DNA from: Ridgeia piscesae
Lineage: Eukaryota > Annelida > Polychaeta > Sabellida > Siboglinidae
Length of the DNA stretch: 64,000 nt
Assembly: GCA_025642075.2 (NCBI GenBank)
Contig: JAODUO010000642.1
Span: 18,501 to 82,500 of the forward strand
Direction: 5' to 3'
Positions 22,052-33,465 of the stretch are shown one piece after another. Position numbers and translations under genes: made by a program. The notes below the pieces were generated by a model. That model made no database searches and was not told the origin of the DNA. It saw only the letters and a list, made by a program, of their open reading frames with translations. Every line of letters starts with the position of its first letter. Within the stretch, counting starts at the first letter, position 1.

Positions 22052-23990
22052 GTGGTCGTGTTACACCCTTTGCTTACGAAGAAGGTAGGAGCTCGACTGT
22101 CCCTGTTCTGCGATGTCTGGAGACGAAGGAGATGCAGCGAGTGGGTGTGCAATGTTCTGGAAGTCGGTTTCCGTCTTCGCTTCCGAGAGTGTCGCCCCTT
22201 GACAGGTGCGTTTGTAGAAAAGGGCTCTATCAGGAAGCGCACAGTGCTCCGGTCACTGATACATTCCATGCAACAAAACAACGTTGTAGAGGTAGTCCGA
22301 TACACTACATCTCCCGGGTGTTACAGTCACCTCTTCCTTGTCCCAAAGAAGTCAGGAGGTTGGAGACCAGTCATCAACCTCTCATTTCTCAACACCTTCC
22401 TAGAGATTCCTCACTTCACGATGGAAAGTGCGGAAACCATTCGGCGATCTTTCCTTCGAGACGCCTGGGTCACTTCTATCGATCTTGTGGATGCCTATTT
22501 CCACATACCCATCCACAGAGGTTATCGAAAATTTCTTCGATTTCAGACTCGGGACACCATATACCAATTCCGGGCACTACCGTTTGACCTTTCTCCAGCA
22601 CCTTGGGTATTTACAAAGATTATGACAGATATCAAAATGCTGGTACACGTGATGGGCATCAATCTCTGTCAGTACCTGGACGACTGGCTCATCTATTCAC
22701 CATCTAACGACCAGTGCCTTCGAGACTCTGTACAAGTCCTCAATCTCTGCCACACGATTGGTCTCCTCATTCACGACAAGAAGTCGGAACTGATCCCAAA
22801 ACAGAAATTCTTTTTTCTGGGATTCCAGTTCGACCTAGTTTCCTCCTAGGTCACTCCAACTCTGAATCGATATCACAAAATCAAAGCACTGATCCGTTCA
22901 TTCCTGCTAAGCCAAGGAGGATGTGCTCATATAGTGGCAGATCCTGCTCGGTATCTTTGCGGCCACAGAAAAACTGGTTCTTCTGGGACGGCTACACACC
23001 CGCGAAGCCCAACTTTGCATCTCTCAACGCTGGGATTTCGATGCTTTAACCAGAAATTTGTGGATACCTCTTTCCCCCCGGCGGAGGAAGATCTCCAATG
23101 GTGGAAGTCAGCACACAATGTTCTGAGGGGAGCCCCAGTTACCCCGACAGAATCAGACACCCAGTTGTTCACAGATGCATCGAACATCGGCTGGGGAGCA
23201 CCTTGGAATGCATTGACTGTGTCCGGTGTATGGACAACAACAGAGAAAACACTCCACATCAATGTACTCGAGTTAGAAGCCATACACAGAGCCATGCTCC
23301 ACTGGCTGCGGAAACTTATGGGTCTGACAGTCCTGGTTGCGTCAGACAACTCCACTGTAGTGTCCTATATCAACAAACAGGGCGGAACACGGGCACTACA
23401 ACTGTGCAGACGGACCAAGAAACTACTCCTCATGTGTCAGGTCAACCAAATAGTGCTTCGGGCACGACACATCACTGGGAGATTAAACGTCCTTGCAGAC
23501 ATACTGTTGCGCCCTTCCCATATGTCAGGTACAGAATGGTCTCTACATCCATCTGTCATCCGGGCACTGACTCGGGAATGGGGAATCCCATTATTGGATC
23601 TGTTTGCAACGAGGTGGAATCACAAACTTCCCCTATTTGTGTCCCCCGTTCCAGATCCAACAGCCATGGCAGTAGATGCTCTGTCAATGAGCTGGAAGAC
23701 ACTGTGGGTATACGCATACCCACCACCAACTCTGTTACCACGGGTACTCGAGAAAGCCCAACGGGACCAGTGCGAACTGATCCTCATTTCCCCACACTGG
23801 CCCAGGCAATCTGGTTTCCTCTACTCTTATGAATGTTGGTACAATCTCCACTCCGGATACCCAACATTCCTCGGTTACTATCCCAGCCCCGAGGTCAGAT
23901 ACATCGCGTGGAGAGTATCCGGGATGCCCTCTGCAGCAGAGACTTTTCGATCGACGTTCCCTCCCGTGTCAGTAGACCCCAGCGAGAGTC
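22052..23990 (+). pseudogene. DIRS reverse transcriptase and RNase H, broken by a stop and frameshift
   Basis: Frame 22052-22849 carries RT motifs LFLVPKKSGGWRPVINLS, WVTSIDLVDAYFHIPIHRGY, ALPFDLSPAPWVFTK and the catalytic QYLDDWLIY. The stop TAG at 22847-22849 interrupts it, and reading resumes in another frame at 22934. The RNase H domain follows: LFTDASNIGWGA (catalytic Asp), LELEAIHRAMLHWL, VASDNSTVVSYINKQGG, then HITGRLNVLADILLR. A conserved DIRS connector with GIPLLDLFATRWNHKLPLFV comes next. Catalytic residues appear kept, so damage is by frame breaks rather than active-site loss. Confidence 0.85.
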
Positions 23991-23999
23991 TACTCTGGC

Positions 24000-24760
24000 G
24001 ATCTATAAGTCCAAATGCAGAATCTTCACTACTTGGTGTATCATACATTAATCCACTCTCGGCTTCTGAGAGTGTAGTGTCAGATTTTCTTCTCCATCGT
24101 CACACGGAGAAACATTTAGCCATCTCGACCAGTGCAGGTTATCAGATGGCAATCGCCAGCACTCTTCGTGCCACTTCCGGTACGGAAGTAGGACGGAATC
24201 CTGCACTGAAGTCTCTACTTCGAAATATCGAAATGGAACAGGGACAACATCGGGGCGAAATCCATGCTTTTGAGCATGCCCGACTACAACGTACCACAAG
24301 CTGGACACAGGTGACTCTACGAGTAGGCCTGTCATTTATATCAAAGACGCAAGTATTGGGCAAGGGCTCGAAATGCGTGCTTTCATGCACTATTCCAGCA
24401 CTTGACCGTCATTTGAGCAATGGCATGGCTGAAGACCGACTCCTGTGCCCAATATGGGCACTAATATTTTACCTAGAAAGGTCCATGCCTTGGAGGAGCA
24501 CAAGCGCCTCCTCTTTGTGTCGTTCAAGCCAGGGCATAGACGAGACATTGTGCCATCCACAATCTCAGGGTGGATCCTTGAAACTATTCTGGAGTACTAC
24601 GCACATTCCCCTACACCTCTCCTTGAGTCACACAAGGTTAAGGCACACCAGTTACGATCCATGGCTGCATCGCTGGCATTCCACAGACAGGCCTCCATGT
24701 AACATATTCTGCGAGCTGGTACCTGGCCCTGTTATAACACCTTCACTGACTTTTATCTCA
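24000..24760 (+). pseudogene. DIRS tyrosine recombinase, frameshifted
   Basis: The core-binding part (LLHRHTEKHLAISTSAGYQM, then GRNPALKSLLRNIEMEQ) stays in the frame of the RT ORF. A deletion relative to copy 2 falls around 24240 (EQ|GQHRGEIHAFEHARL). The catalytic part continues GLSFISKTQVLGKGSK and then shifts to the frame 24445-24702, with KRLLFVSFKPGHRRDIVPST and VKAHQLRSMAAS, the H-x-x-R box. The stop at 24701 precedes HILRAGTWPCYNTFTDFY, where the nucleophile Tyr would lie. The element is inactive. Confidence 0.75.
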
Positions 24761-25119
24761 AGTATCTATCGTCTATATGTGGGACTTGTGTTTTTGACCG
24801 AGCGAATACTCGTAGAGTTAATTATAATAAGGCCTAACATTTTAATTTACTTCTCAGATTTTATAAATACAAGTAACACCATTCGGTATTACATTTAAAA
24901 GTGTTAGTACAACACAATAATAAGTCTCCAATATTCGCGATCGCACGCGCAAACAACAACAAAGCTTGTACACATGGAGCGTATCGATCGGTGGCATTTT
25001 GTGAATGTGGTCTGCCGTATCCGCGCCAATTGTGGCCCGCCTTTTAGTATGCCCCTATATAATAGGTGATGTGTGGGAATAAAAACGAGTGATATGACGC
25101 CATCAAGCATGGTTGAGCT
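24761..25119. other. Unassigned stretch after DIRS copy 1
   Basis: No gene, repeat or DIRS terminal repeat is recognised. Confidence 0.4.
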
Positions 25120-25420
25120 AATTATTGTTTAGCCTTGTTGAGATGAATACCAATGCCTTAAGAAAGTTTACATTTAACTTGCTTAAAGTGTCCAGTTCAA
25201 TCTAGTTTGCTATCAGTAGTGACACCAAGACATTTTGAAGAGGATACTTGGTTAATAGTACCGTTTTGCCATTAAATTCAAGTTTTATCGGTATGGGAAG
25301 TTTTCTGTTGTGTATTCTAAATATCAATGTTTAAAGATAATATTTAGCCAATCTACAATTTAAATTCCCAATTCAGTTTATTAGCTTGTAATTTTAATAA
25401 TTGGCTAAACCACATTTACT
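25120..25420 (-). mobile_element. Short LINE fragment, RT palm-thumb junction
   Basis: The - strand gives PIPIKLEFNGKT, then after one frameshift INQVSSSKCLGVTTDSKLD, then HFKQVKCKLS and GIGIHLNKAKQ. This is the (I)NGKxI...V...KYLGVxxDxKLxW...H...VxxKLSKGIG pattern just downstream of the catalytic motifs in L2/CR1-type RTs. It is small, with stops, and non-functional. Confidence 0.6.
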
Positions 25421-25524
25421 GTTACATTGAACCAATGTTTGCCCTTGATATAATGATGGGTGAGGTGTTACAGTGAGCTGAGCAAGTTTCAAAATGGGGC
25501 ATTGTGCAGTTTATTCTAGCACTG

Positions 25525-25525
<1 letters not shown>

Positions 25526-25599
<74 letters not shown>
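25526..25599. repeat. (AT)n microsatellite
   Basis: A perfect 74-bp AT run. Confidence 0.95.
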
Positions 25600-25603
<4 letters not shown>

Positions 25604-26264
25604 CAAAACCATTCCTGGCGTATAGTGAGAAATAAACCTACAAATTACCAAGTAAACATATTTGTAGCAAAACTTATGTCTAGTCAGTAGGAACACAGAC
25701 AATATAATTTTATGAGGTGGCAATTTTGGCATATTTTGGGCAAAGTAGCGTTAATAAAAAACAAGTTGGTTTACCTCGCTCATCATATGATATTAGCAGT
25801 GGAAACACACTCATATCAAATGCCTTAATAGACAAATCTAAGAACACAGCTCATTTTATATTTTAGATATTATGGTGGATTCTCACAAACTAGCAGCCTT
25901 TTGTGCATTACTGTACTCGGTTGGATTAATCCCATGTTTTGTTTTCATAAAATAAACACCTGGCCAATAAATTACCTACTTTAGATCTTTAATTTTACAG
26001 TAATGGAAACAGTAATTGCAGTAGGTCAACATTGAAAGAATTAATCCCAAAAGTACAATACAATTCAATTGTTTATGTGCAATTGAATTGCACATAAACT
26101 GTTTTTGTTTGGCTGTTTTGGTTGTTTGTATATATGCTTAACATACTTAAGTGTCCCCTTTTACATGTGACTCTGTGAATAGTAGAAATGCAGTGTTGAC
26201 TGACTATACACTACGAGTGATATTTTCATACACAACCTTATAATAATGAATGTTGTGTTTTCAG
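25600..26264. other. Intron/5' flank of the Ig gene with a perfect palindrome
   Basis: Non-coding. At 26071-26099 GTTTATGTGCAATT is followed after one base by its exact reverse complement, a 14-bp-arm palindrome. The polypyrimidine tract and acceptor of the first Ig exon end the stretch (TGTGTTTTCAG at 26254-26264). Confidence 0.5.
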
Positions 26265-26627
26265 TGTGCACCAATGCCAGCACTTATATCAGAGAAGTGA
26301 TAGTGGACATTCCATCTGAGACATGGGAAGGAGAAAGAGCCTTGATGACTTGCACATTTAAAATTGTTGACAATACTGACAAACATTTTAGGGTATATTG
26401 GTATAAAGGGAATGATCAAAAGTTGGTATATTTATACAAGAGAACCGTGCTTAAAGGAAAGGCATACAACGACCTGAGAGGTAGAGCTGATGGGACACTG
26501 GATGAAAACACTGATAAACCCAACACGATTCATAAACTCTCCATCAACCCAACCAGCGTGACAGATGAAGACACATATACATGTAAAGTTTACTTTAAAC
26601 AAAACCAGAAGACACTAACAGTGAATG
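26265..26627 (+). CDS. Ig-superfamily gene, exon for a V-type Ig domain
   Basis: The exon is bounded by TTTTCAG and AATG|GTAAGT; both ends are phase 1 and the length is 121 codons. It encodes a full Ig fold: strand B cysteine in ALMTCTF (about residue 29), strand C tryptophan in FRVYWYKGND, and DEDTYTCKVYF with the strand F Asp and Cys. Extra length between strands C and E (LKGKAYNDLRGRADGT) suggests a V-set or long I-set domain. An N-linked glycosylation sequon (NAS) is at the start. It is the first Ig exon found for a + strand gene whose next exon begins 19.7 kb away. The product is likely an extracellular recognition or adhesion domain of a secreted or membrane protein. The exact family is not recognised. 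Confidence 0.85.
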
Positions 26628-26779
26628 GTAAGTACTCAGCGAGGTATTGAACTTGTTGAATCATCTTCTGATGTCAGTCAGCAAAATGTGCAATGTGTGT
26701 AATCAGGCAATAATTTCATACACATGTAAACTGAGACCAGGTTGCACATTTTGGGGCATAGAAGATAACAAATTGTCTT

Positions 26780-27860
26780 CTATTTTTCAAGTTGTAATCC
26801 TGTGGGCCAAAGATCCAATGGATTTATGACATCACTCGGCGTTTTCCATCCGCCATTAGTTCTCAGATCTCAGAAACTGTTGAAGACAAGACAAGAAGAA
26901 GACAAGATCATACAAAAATTGGCATAGACTTTTCATAGGGTACTGACAAATTGCACAAGAAATGTAAATTTGATTGACTCATTTGTAAGCCACCTAGGGT
27001 CCTTCAGGGCCTAAGAACTGGTACATTTTCAAGTTTTCTTATTATTTTTAAAATATATCCTGTAGCTTTTCCTGTATACTTTTCAAATACGTATCTGAGG
27101 GTGTCTGCATTGCACACAAGAAATGTGTAGTTCACTAATCTTTTGTAAGCATATCTCATTGCCTCATTAAAAACAATTATGTTGACATTTTGCCCCTTTC
27201 TGACTGGGTTTGAGAACATCTCAGGACACCGACTCCAATGGTGACTATGTATTCAGGCGACTAGTATCATTGCACACTTCTGACCTGTTAGACAGGAGAG
27301 TTGCTTCCTGCATGTTTTAAGTTGTATATTCATTTATTTAAACTACTGATTGTATTATCTTTAAAATGATGTGACTTTTCTGTCTACTTGTTCACGATAT
27401 ATATTGTCACCAGTAAGCAATAATTGAAAAAAGATTGTCACCAGTAAGCGATAATTGAAAAAAGATAAAAAGTTATTTTAGACAACTACATGAAAATTCA
27501 TATGTACTTTAGTGATATTACTTGCTGCATGCACACACTATGGCTGTGCTTCTTGTCATCTATTGAATAACCAGAGAAGGTTAAGGTGGTTATGGGGAAG
27601 ACACAACAATTTGTATTATTTTGATTGGATGCTTCTAAAGGCACCTGGTGTCTACATTTTGCCTGTGTATACCTGAACTGATTGGGAAAGAATACTTCTT
27701 TATTCGGGTTTGCCTGACTTGCCCTCAACAAGAATCATGGCTAATTGATTAGTGTGTATTTCGTGACAGCAGACTGTCTTGCACTGAAGGCCAGGTGGCA
27801 TGCCTGGAAAGCATAGCTAATGGGGAACCTACAGAGCTAATGGTTGTGCCGTTACGCTAC
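26780..27860. repeat. Dispersed repeat, related to 47360-48400
   Basis: Shared pieces include ATCTCAGAAACTGTTGA (26874; ATCTCAGAAACCGTTGA at 47993), CCTAGGGTCCTTCAGGGCCT (26993; CACTAGGGCCCTCCAGGGCC at 47376), and AAGGCCAGGTGGCATGCCTG with AAAGCATAGCTAAT (27788-27823; 48330-48370). Order of the first two blocks differs between copies, so rearrangement or nested insertion is likely. Each copy lies downstream of an Ig exon, so it may be an intronic duplicate or an unclassified transposon. The frames within have no support. Confidence 0.55.
27403..27464. repeat. 31-bp unit in two tandem copies
   Basis: ATTGTCACCAGTAAGCRATA plus ATTGAAAAAAG is repeated twice with one substitution. Confidence 0.85.
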
Positions 27861-28067
27861 TCGAGCCTCGTGCAGTTGACTGCCAGCATCCCGTTACCTT
27901 GTTACGCCGCATTCATTCTTTATATCCAGCATTTGTTAACACACGTTGTACATATGCTTTATAGTTATACTTTTTGGAGTCTAAAATAATTCAAAGATGA
28001 CCTGAAAAAATAAATAAACAGTGTCTGTTCACATAAAGAGCGCAATTACGTCACATGTGTAGTATAG

Positions 28068-28379
28068 GTGTGCAGTTGGTTAGTTGGACTGTTTTATAGT
28101 TGGATCGTTCTCTACATAGACGGTGACCACGGAGAATATTTCGACTCGTATGGTCTACCACCACTGCACACAACATTCCGCAAGTTTCTTAGCGATCACT
28201 GTGTGGAGTGGATCTACAACGACAAGACACTTCAAAGCCCTCTTTCTAACGTGTGTGGACAATACTGCATCTCTTATTTACATTTTGGCTGTCGTAATGT
28301 ACCTATGAAGACGTTCGCTAACTTGTTTGGCACTGATTTGGTCGCTAACGATTGTGTATTCGACTGGATAAATGTTTGA
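28068..28379 (+). pseudogene. Adenain-like cysteine protease, C-terminal half (Polinton/Maverick type)
   Basis: The 103-codon frame reads DGDHGEYFDSYGLPPL, FRKFLSDHCVEWIYNDKTLQ, SPLSNVCGQYCISYLHFGC, then KTFANLFGTDLVANDCVFDW to the stop. This is the acidic-residue segment followed by the Q...CGQYC box of C5/C48-type (adenain-like) cysteine proteases, known from Polinton/Maverick elements and adintovirus-like sequences. The family is usually about 200 residues, so the N-terminal half, including the catalytic His, is absent. It is a fragment unless an upstream exon supplies it. The ORF starts inside the left terminal repeat, supporting deletion rather than an intact gene. AATAAA lies 460 bp downstream. 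Confidence 0.7.
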
Positions 28380-28542
28380 GGCCGGGCACAATGTAACCGG
28401 GTGTGTATCACTTTCGTTCTGTTTCGCTGACGTAATGTACACTTAACGCTATTTACGAACTGATTTGGCTGCTAACTATTGTATATCCCTTTGGCGCTGA
28501 TTGCACATAGCTTTAAAACAAACACCATCATTTCATAGAACA

Positions 28543-28795
28543 GAGCCGTTGGAGCGGTGTTAACTCATCCGTAAGCTCGGATCACTAGAGTGATGTTGAT
28601 TCACCCGTAAGTCGTCATTATCTTTGTTACAACAATGAGCCGGTAGCGTGGTGTTAACTCACCCGTAAGCTCGGACCGCTGGAGTGGTATTGATTCACCC
28701 GTAAGTCGTCATTATCTTCATTACATCAATGAGCCGCTGCCGTGTGGTGTTGACTCACCCGTAAGTCGTCGTTACACATACCCGTAAGCCACCAC
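28543..28795. repeat. 94-bp tandem repeat, about 2.7 copies, with CCGTAAG boxes
   Basis: Units start GAGCCG at 28543, 28637 and 28731. Each full unit has two boxes of CACCCGTAAG type (TCATCCGTAAGCTCGGA, TTCACCCGTAAGTCGTC). It lies between the protease fragment and its polyadenylation signal. Confidence 0.8.
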
Positions 28796-28836
28796 TTCAC
28801 CAAAATACTGCATGTTGTATCAGGTGTATGTGTCGA

Positions 28837-28842
28837 AATAAA
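28837..28842 (+). terminator. Polyadenylation signal of the mini-element
   Basis: AATAAA followed by AAAATGTGTG and, 25 bp on, TTGTCTCGTTGTGTTGTC, a GT-rich downstream element. It lies on the strand of the protease fragment. Confidence 0.4.
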
Positions 28843-29299
28843 AAATGTGTGCAATCGATGATTCTTGTCTCGTTGTGTTGTCATTTCCTATATATTTACA
28901 CCAGATGACGCTAGGCGATACGAACACAGGTGTAAAATAAACCGCCAGGGAGAAAGTCAACAGGAAGTGACGTCATCAAGCCACGTGATATTCATCAACC
29001 AATCACCGATCGAGAAGGTCAACCGGATGTGGATATCAACCAATCAGCGACCGGGAAACTAAACCGGGTGGGACGTAATCAAATATCGTGACCGGAAAAC
29101 AAAATGGCGGATCATGACTCCTCAAAAGCGTAACCAACTACACACCTATACTACTCACATGCGCAAGTTGCATATCAGCACCCCCTAGTGATCCTGTAGG
29201 GTCCCTATTGGTATTCATTTAAGCTGTATCTTCAATGCAAGTTGAGTTTATTTTTATGCTTGTGACAAACTTGTTGTTCTCCTCTTATTGTTCCTGTCA

Positions 29300-29720
29300 T
29301 CAGATCTGAGGTTGGCCTTGGTTACTGTCATCTTTTCTTCGTCTCATCTTCCCTGTCCTTACTTTTCTCTCAGTACTTTCTCTATCATCAGTGTCCAATT
29401 CATATTTGTTGCTGTTGTTCTCTATTCTCCTCCCATTCTTTCCAGATCTCTCTTAAAGCAGCCCTTCCGTCGCATTATCGGTCTTCCTCACCTCCTGTTT
29501 CCCTCCATTTGCTGGGCATCTGGTCTCTTTGCAATTTTGTTCTCCCATTCTTTCCACATGTCCGGCATCCAACGTCCACTCTCAGTTTGTCCATTCTTCT
29601 CTTATCCACTCTCGTCACTCCCACGATTAATGTTGTCAATATTGTTGGCAAACCTGCACCCTCTGCTGTTTCGCTGTTACTGCCAACGTATCTACGCCAT
29701 ACACGTATGCCGGAGTAACA
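29300..29720 (-). mobile_element. LINE fragment, C-terminal end
   Basis: The - strand reads, across frameshifts, WKEWENKIAKRPDAQQM, RGRPIMRRKGCFKRDLERMG, WRTTATN and LMIEKVLREK. An RGRP...W+...DLE...WR..A.N/D pattern closes the C-terminus of many non-LTR elements. The + strand hydrophobic frame over the same bases is its shadow. It is 5'-truncated. Confidence 0.5.
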
Positions 29721-29829
29721 CACAAGGTGAGCATCTTTCCTTTAAGTTTATGAGATATCCGTCTGTTTCCCCCTTCACCCCGTCGACATTCCTCTAAGCT
29801 TTCGGCCCTGTTGTAATATATAAAATAAT

Positions 29830-31528
29830 ATCAAATTGTTATATAATCTGTATAAAGGTCATGGCTCAAATGATGCCTATTTATAACCGAACTCAATGGA
29901 GTTTTGTGCAGTCCCTAAACTGAACCCTGATCAAACCCACATTGTATAACAAGCTAGTCCACTATAAAACATGTTACCCTTCGTTGCATCTGCCTCTTCA
30001 TCTTGTCTTGTAGACTTGGTATTCTAACGTGGATATATAATGCAATGTTCTCCCTCCAGTTAGCCATGGCCTAGTCAGTTCAGCCACTGTCTATTCGAAA
30101 TCAGATATGGAGAGAGATTTTAATTACTCGATCAGCTGCAGAAGGGCAGTTCCATGATGTCGGACGAACATTTCGGACACTTTAGCTATGCACAGCATCA
30201 AGGGATAAAAAGTGCCACAACTTTGTACTGCCATATATTATAAGAACCCATCAGGACATAATTGCCCCATATAAAGTTTGTTCCCTCCTGTAATCATTTA
30301 GCCATACAGTGAAACAGATGCATGGTGTCGGACGTATTCACACGGACATAAAATGTTCACCCTTGTAAGGTTATGTCCAAAACGTTGTGATGTGTGAGGG
30401 TACATTGCCAATATTGTGTCACATATCCATAGGGCAGATATTAATATGTTGCCTAAACATACCAAGTAGTTACAACTATAACTATGTTTTCCAAATCATA
30501 TTGACGGAAACACAATTAGGAGCTAAGACTAAATCCTGTCTGGGTATAAAATGTTGACAGTCAGACACTTAAACTTCTCACTGTCCAGGCATTGTGAGAT
30601 CAAACAAACCATATCGCACACATTAGAACATAAACTATCGTTGTCGGGAAAGCTTGCAGCAGTAAAGCATGTAGCAGTCAAGCATGTAGCTGTTATTCTG
30701 AAGAATTGTCTTGCACACCAAACTGTTTTTGTGTTGATGAAGCCGTGTGTTTCATTCCTTTGACCAAACATGATGAGAATAAAGCTATATATGATAATGA
30801 GGATGAAGGTGATAGAAAGAATGGAGACTAACCTTTTCTAGGAGAATGTAATGGGAATGATTTATCTTTCAAATACCGATGATTAATAATAAACACTCTG
30901 TTAATGTTCAAATGAATCATGTCATTGCAAACAAATTCTCAGTGTGTATCAGCAACAATATAGTTGAGTAATTCTGACGTTATACTTAAAAATTGTTATA
31001 CCATTGTGCCATTTTCCAAATTGTTTGTGCTTCTTGTCAGCTGCATTCATATACACATCTATGAAGGTACAACTTTTAGCCTTCTTGGAACTCAGTCATG
31101 TTGAATGCTCACTGCTGAAGAGGAACTGTAAATAAATCTTCGAGTTTTGCTATTTTAGGTTGAAATGGTGGCCAACTTGAATTTGTGTCACGTGACCACA
31201 GTCATATATAATTAAAAAAAATTATTACGTTAAATTCCTCATATGTTGAGACATTGCATGTATTTATTTCACATATAATTACGGCAGTATAACTTTGTGT
31301 CAGGTCTGTGTTCTTGCCCGTATGCTAAAACATAGGAATAGGCAGAACATCGTGGCACTTATGTTCAAATAAAATGACGGCCATTTTGAATATTAATCTG
31401 TTTTAATCGGTGGAAATGGTTCCATTTAATTACTGATATGTGAAAACATGGGTAGGGCTAAAGTAAAAAATCATATTTATATAGCATAAGTCAATCAAAT
31501 TATGCTCGAATGCACTGCCTAATATAGA
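29830..31528. other. Gene-free intronic stretch
   Basis: Ordinary AT-rich intron sequence with only short chance frames (30529-30771 on both strands). ATCAAGTCATGT-like oligomers aside, no repeat stands out. Confidence 0.45.
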
Positions 31529-31665
31529 CTTACCTAGCTCCGTCGCTTCACAAAGTGCAATAGATTTGGCCGCGCCCAAGTTGCTCGCCAAAATTAATGA
31601 CAAATTAAAACCTGACCCATCCTTACGGTTCCCACCACCCTTCTCCATCATAGAGTGGCCTCCTT
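31529..31665. repeat. Left inverted terminal repeat of DIRS copy 2
   Basis: CTTACCTAGCTCCGTCGCTT through CGCCCAAGTTGCTCGCCAAA to ATCATAGAGTGGCC matches the reverse complement of 40180-40314 with few differences. Confidence 0.85.
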
Positions 31666-31846
31666 CCCCTTGGCGCCGCCATTGTTTAAGTCGCGCTTTC
31701 GCGTAGCTCTGTATTTGTTCACTTTTGTGAGCTTATATTGTATTTTGTTTAAGCTATTTTATGGGTTATCGTTTTGCTTGTTACCTCCGCTACATAGTGG
31801 ACTAATTAAAAGCCACTTTCGTTCAACTTCGCCCTTTCAATTTGTA

Positions 31847-33300
31847 ATGGCGGACCACTCGCGACCATGCCACCGCAGTAAGTGCCCCGTCTGCACTCGT
31901 CTCTTGCGCGGCGGCGATAACCACCCGGACAAATGTCGCTCTTGTCACGGCTGTACGGTCGGCAGCAAATGCGACATTTGTTCACGGTGGACCGAAACAT
32001 TATGGGCGGGAATCTTAGAGCGTTCTGCAGCCCGACTCAACTGAAAACGACGCGCCATTTCCGAAACGCCGGCGTCTCACACCCCGTCGACACCACTACA
32101 GCCCGCACTGGGCGACGCACGCAGCCATAAGCATGCTCGCGCTGCAGACATCCAGCATGTCTAGCGGTAACTTTCATGGGTTTGCTCCTGTACCATCCCC
32201 GGAAATAATCCAAAACCGTGACCGTGAGTCCGTGTTGGCAGAAATCCTCCGAGAACAGCGGATGTTGCCAACCGTGATAAGTAACGCGGCTAACCGGCCC
32301 TGTGCTCCCGGAGGCCCAGACCATAGTCCCGCCAGTTGGATTCCCAACAAGGGAATCCGAGCACTTACCCGTCAGTCCATGTCAGTGGACTTACGCCGTC
32401 GGTCCCGCTCCGGGCGAAAAAACCGGAGACAGTCCTCCGGGAAACCAGCCTCCGGGCCAAAGCCGGAGACTGTCCTCGGACCAAAGACGGACACCTGGGC
32501 GATTCGCCGGAGCCGGAGAGAAACCCGAAGGTTGACCCTGTTCGGCGCAGGTCACCGACCGACCTGAAAATCCCAGAGACGGACGGAAATCAGAGACGTC
32601 CCATGGTTTGGCTAGGGTCGCAGGGCGACCGGGGAAACCCCCGGTCGGCCTCCGGGCGGAGGTGAACCGGAGATCCGTTCGAGGTTGGCCGAGTAGGCTA
32701 CGTTCGGCTCCGTACCGAATCCCAAAAACCCATAGCTCTCCCGAAGCGGCTGGGATTCCCCTCTCTGTTCGAAGCGCATGCAGCATGCAGTTTCCCTCGG
32801 TACCCAGCGCACGACAGCTAGCCGGAGAACCGACAGGAACGTCGGAACCAGAGCATCACGCACTCGGCCAACCGGCGTTCTTACCTCCGGATACTACTCG
32901 AAATTACCTACTTGATACGGGCGCCGGGAACAATGGGCAGGCTCTGGTTTCTTCGCTTCGTTACGAAACCCAGTCTCCGACAACCGCCGGTTGCCTCCAT
33001 CGGCAGCCGCGGGTTCGCCTCGACAGCTGACTAACGACCGCGGGCTTTTGTTGCCATTTGCGTACTCGTATCGCGATGTCCCATCGTGGAATACCGAACA
33101 CACATTACGACTACTCGGCTTCCGAACACGAACCTGATCCGTCCCCGACGGACGACCGATTCACGGACGCAGACGATCTTTTGGAAACATGGTCCACTAG
33201 GTTGCAACTACGAGACAAGGTCATCGGTCGGCAACGGGAAAATGCCTTGTACCGTGCCTCAACACCCTATCATGCATCTAGGACTTTGTAACCTCCCCCC
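31847..33300 (+). pseudogene. DIRS gag-like ORF, frameshifted, GC-rich
   Basis: ATG at 31847 starts a Cys-rich region (CPVCTRLLRGGD, CRSCHGCTVGSKCDICSRW), a zinc-binding N-terminus typical of DIRS gag proteins, ending at 32041. The frame then breaks. A GC-rich part follows (32130-32770) with repeated CCGGAGAC-GTCCTC boxes. The C-terminal segment LQLRDKVIGRQRENALYRAS (to about 33255) matches copy 1. The overlapping - strand frames over the GC-rich part are shadows. Confidence 0.7.
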
Positions 33301-33465
33301 AGTGATATATAGAAAGCGCAGCGGCGAACTGCCATTCGACGACAACCACCCATGCTCCCCTCCTCCTCCTCTCATCTGTTCCCCTTTCTGGCCATCAGAG
33401 GACGTGGCTCATGTCGCCGTCCCTTCCGTGGTCGAGGAGGGAGAACACAGAAATCGTGACTGTCC

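Larger units (their letters stand above)
20617..24760 (+). mobile_element. DIRS-type retrotransposon copy 1, truncated at both ends
   Basis: The order gag-like, reverse transcriptase/RNase H, tyrosine recombinase is that of DIRS elements, which integrate through a recombinase rather than an integrase. Neither the inverted terminal repeat (motif CTCCGTCGCTTCAC, seen in copy 2) nor the gag N-terminus is present. The element was therefore truncated or its ends were lost. Frameshifts and in-frame stops occur in every ORF. It lies in the 5' flank or first intron of the Ig gene, on the same strand. Confidence 0.9.
28047..29170 (+). mobile_element. 1.12 kb TIR-bounded mini-element carrying a Polinton-type protease fragment
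   Basis: The left end (ACATGTGTAGTATAGGTGTG then CAGTTGGTTA, about 28053-28083) recurs inverted at the right end (about 29130-29165: TAACCAACTACACACCTATA then CTACTCACATGCGC). This gives terminal inverted repeats of about 30 bp. Inside, in order, lie a protease-like ORF (28068-28379), a 94-bp tandem repeat (28543-28795), AATAAA at 28837, and a segment with a YY1-like AAAATGGCGG at 29101. The TIRs contain AGTATAGG; Polinton/Maverick termini commonly begin AG. I infer a deletion derivative of such an element, or a MITE that captured a piece of one. I could not establish a 6-bp target duplication. Confidence 0.65.

Noticed and set aside
29288..29797. 169-residue hydrophobic + strand frame
   Set aside because: It is antisense to a LINE C-terminal fragment, which explains its open frame.
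32391..32863. Long - strand frames over the GC-rich DIRS gag region
   Set aside because: GC-rich sequence lacks stops in several frames; the + strand gag context explains the region.
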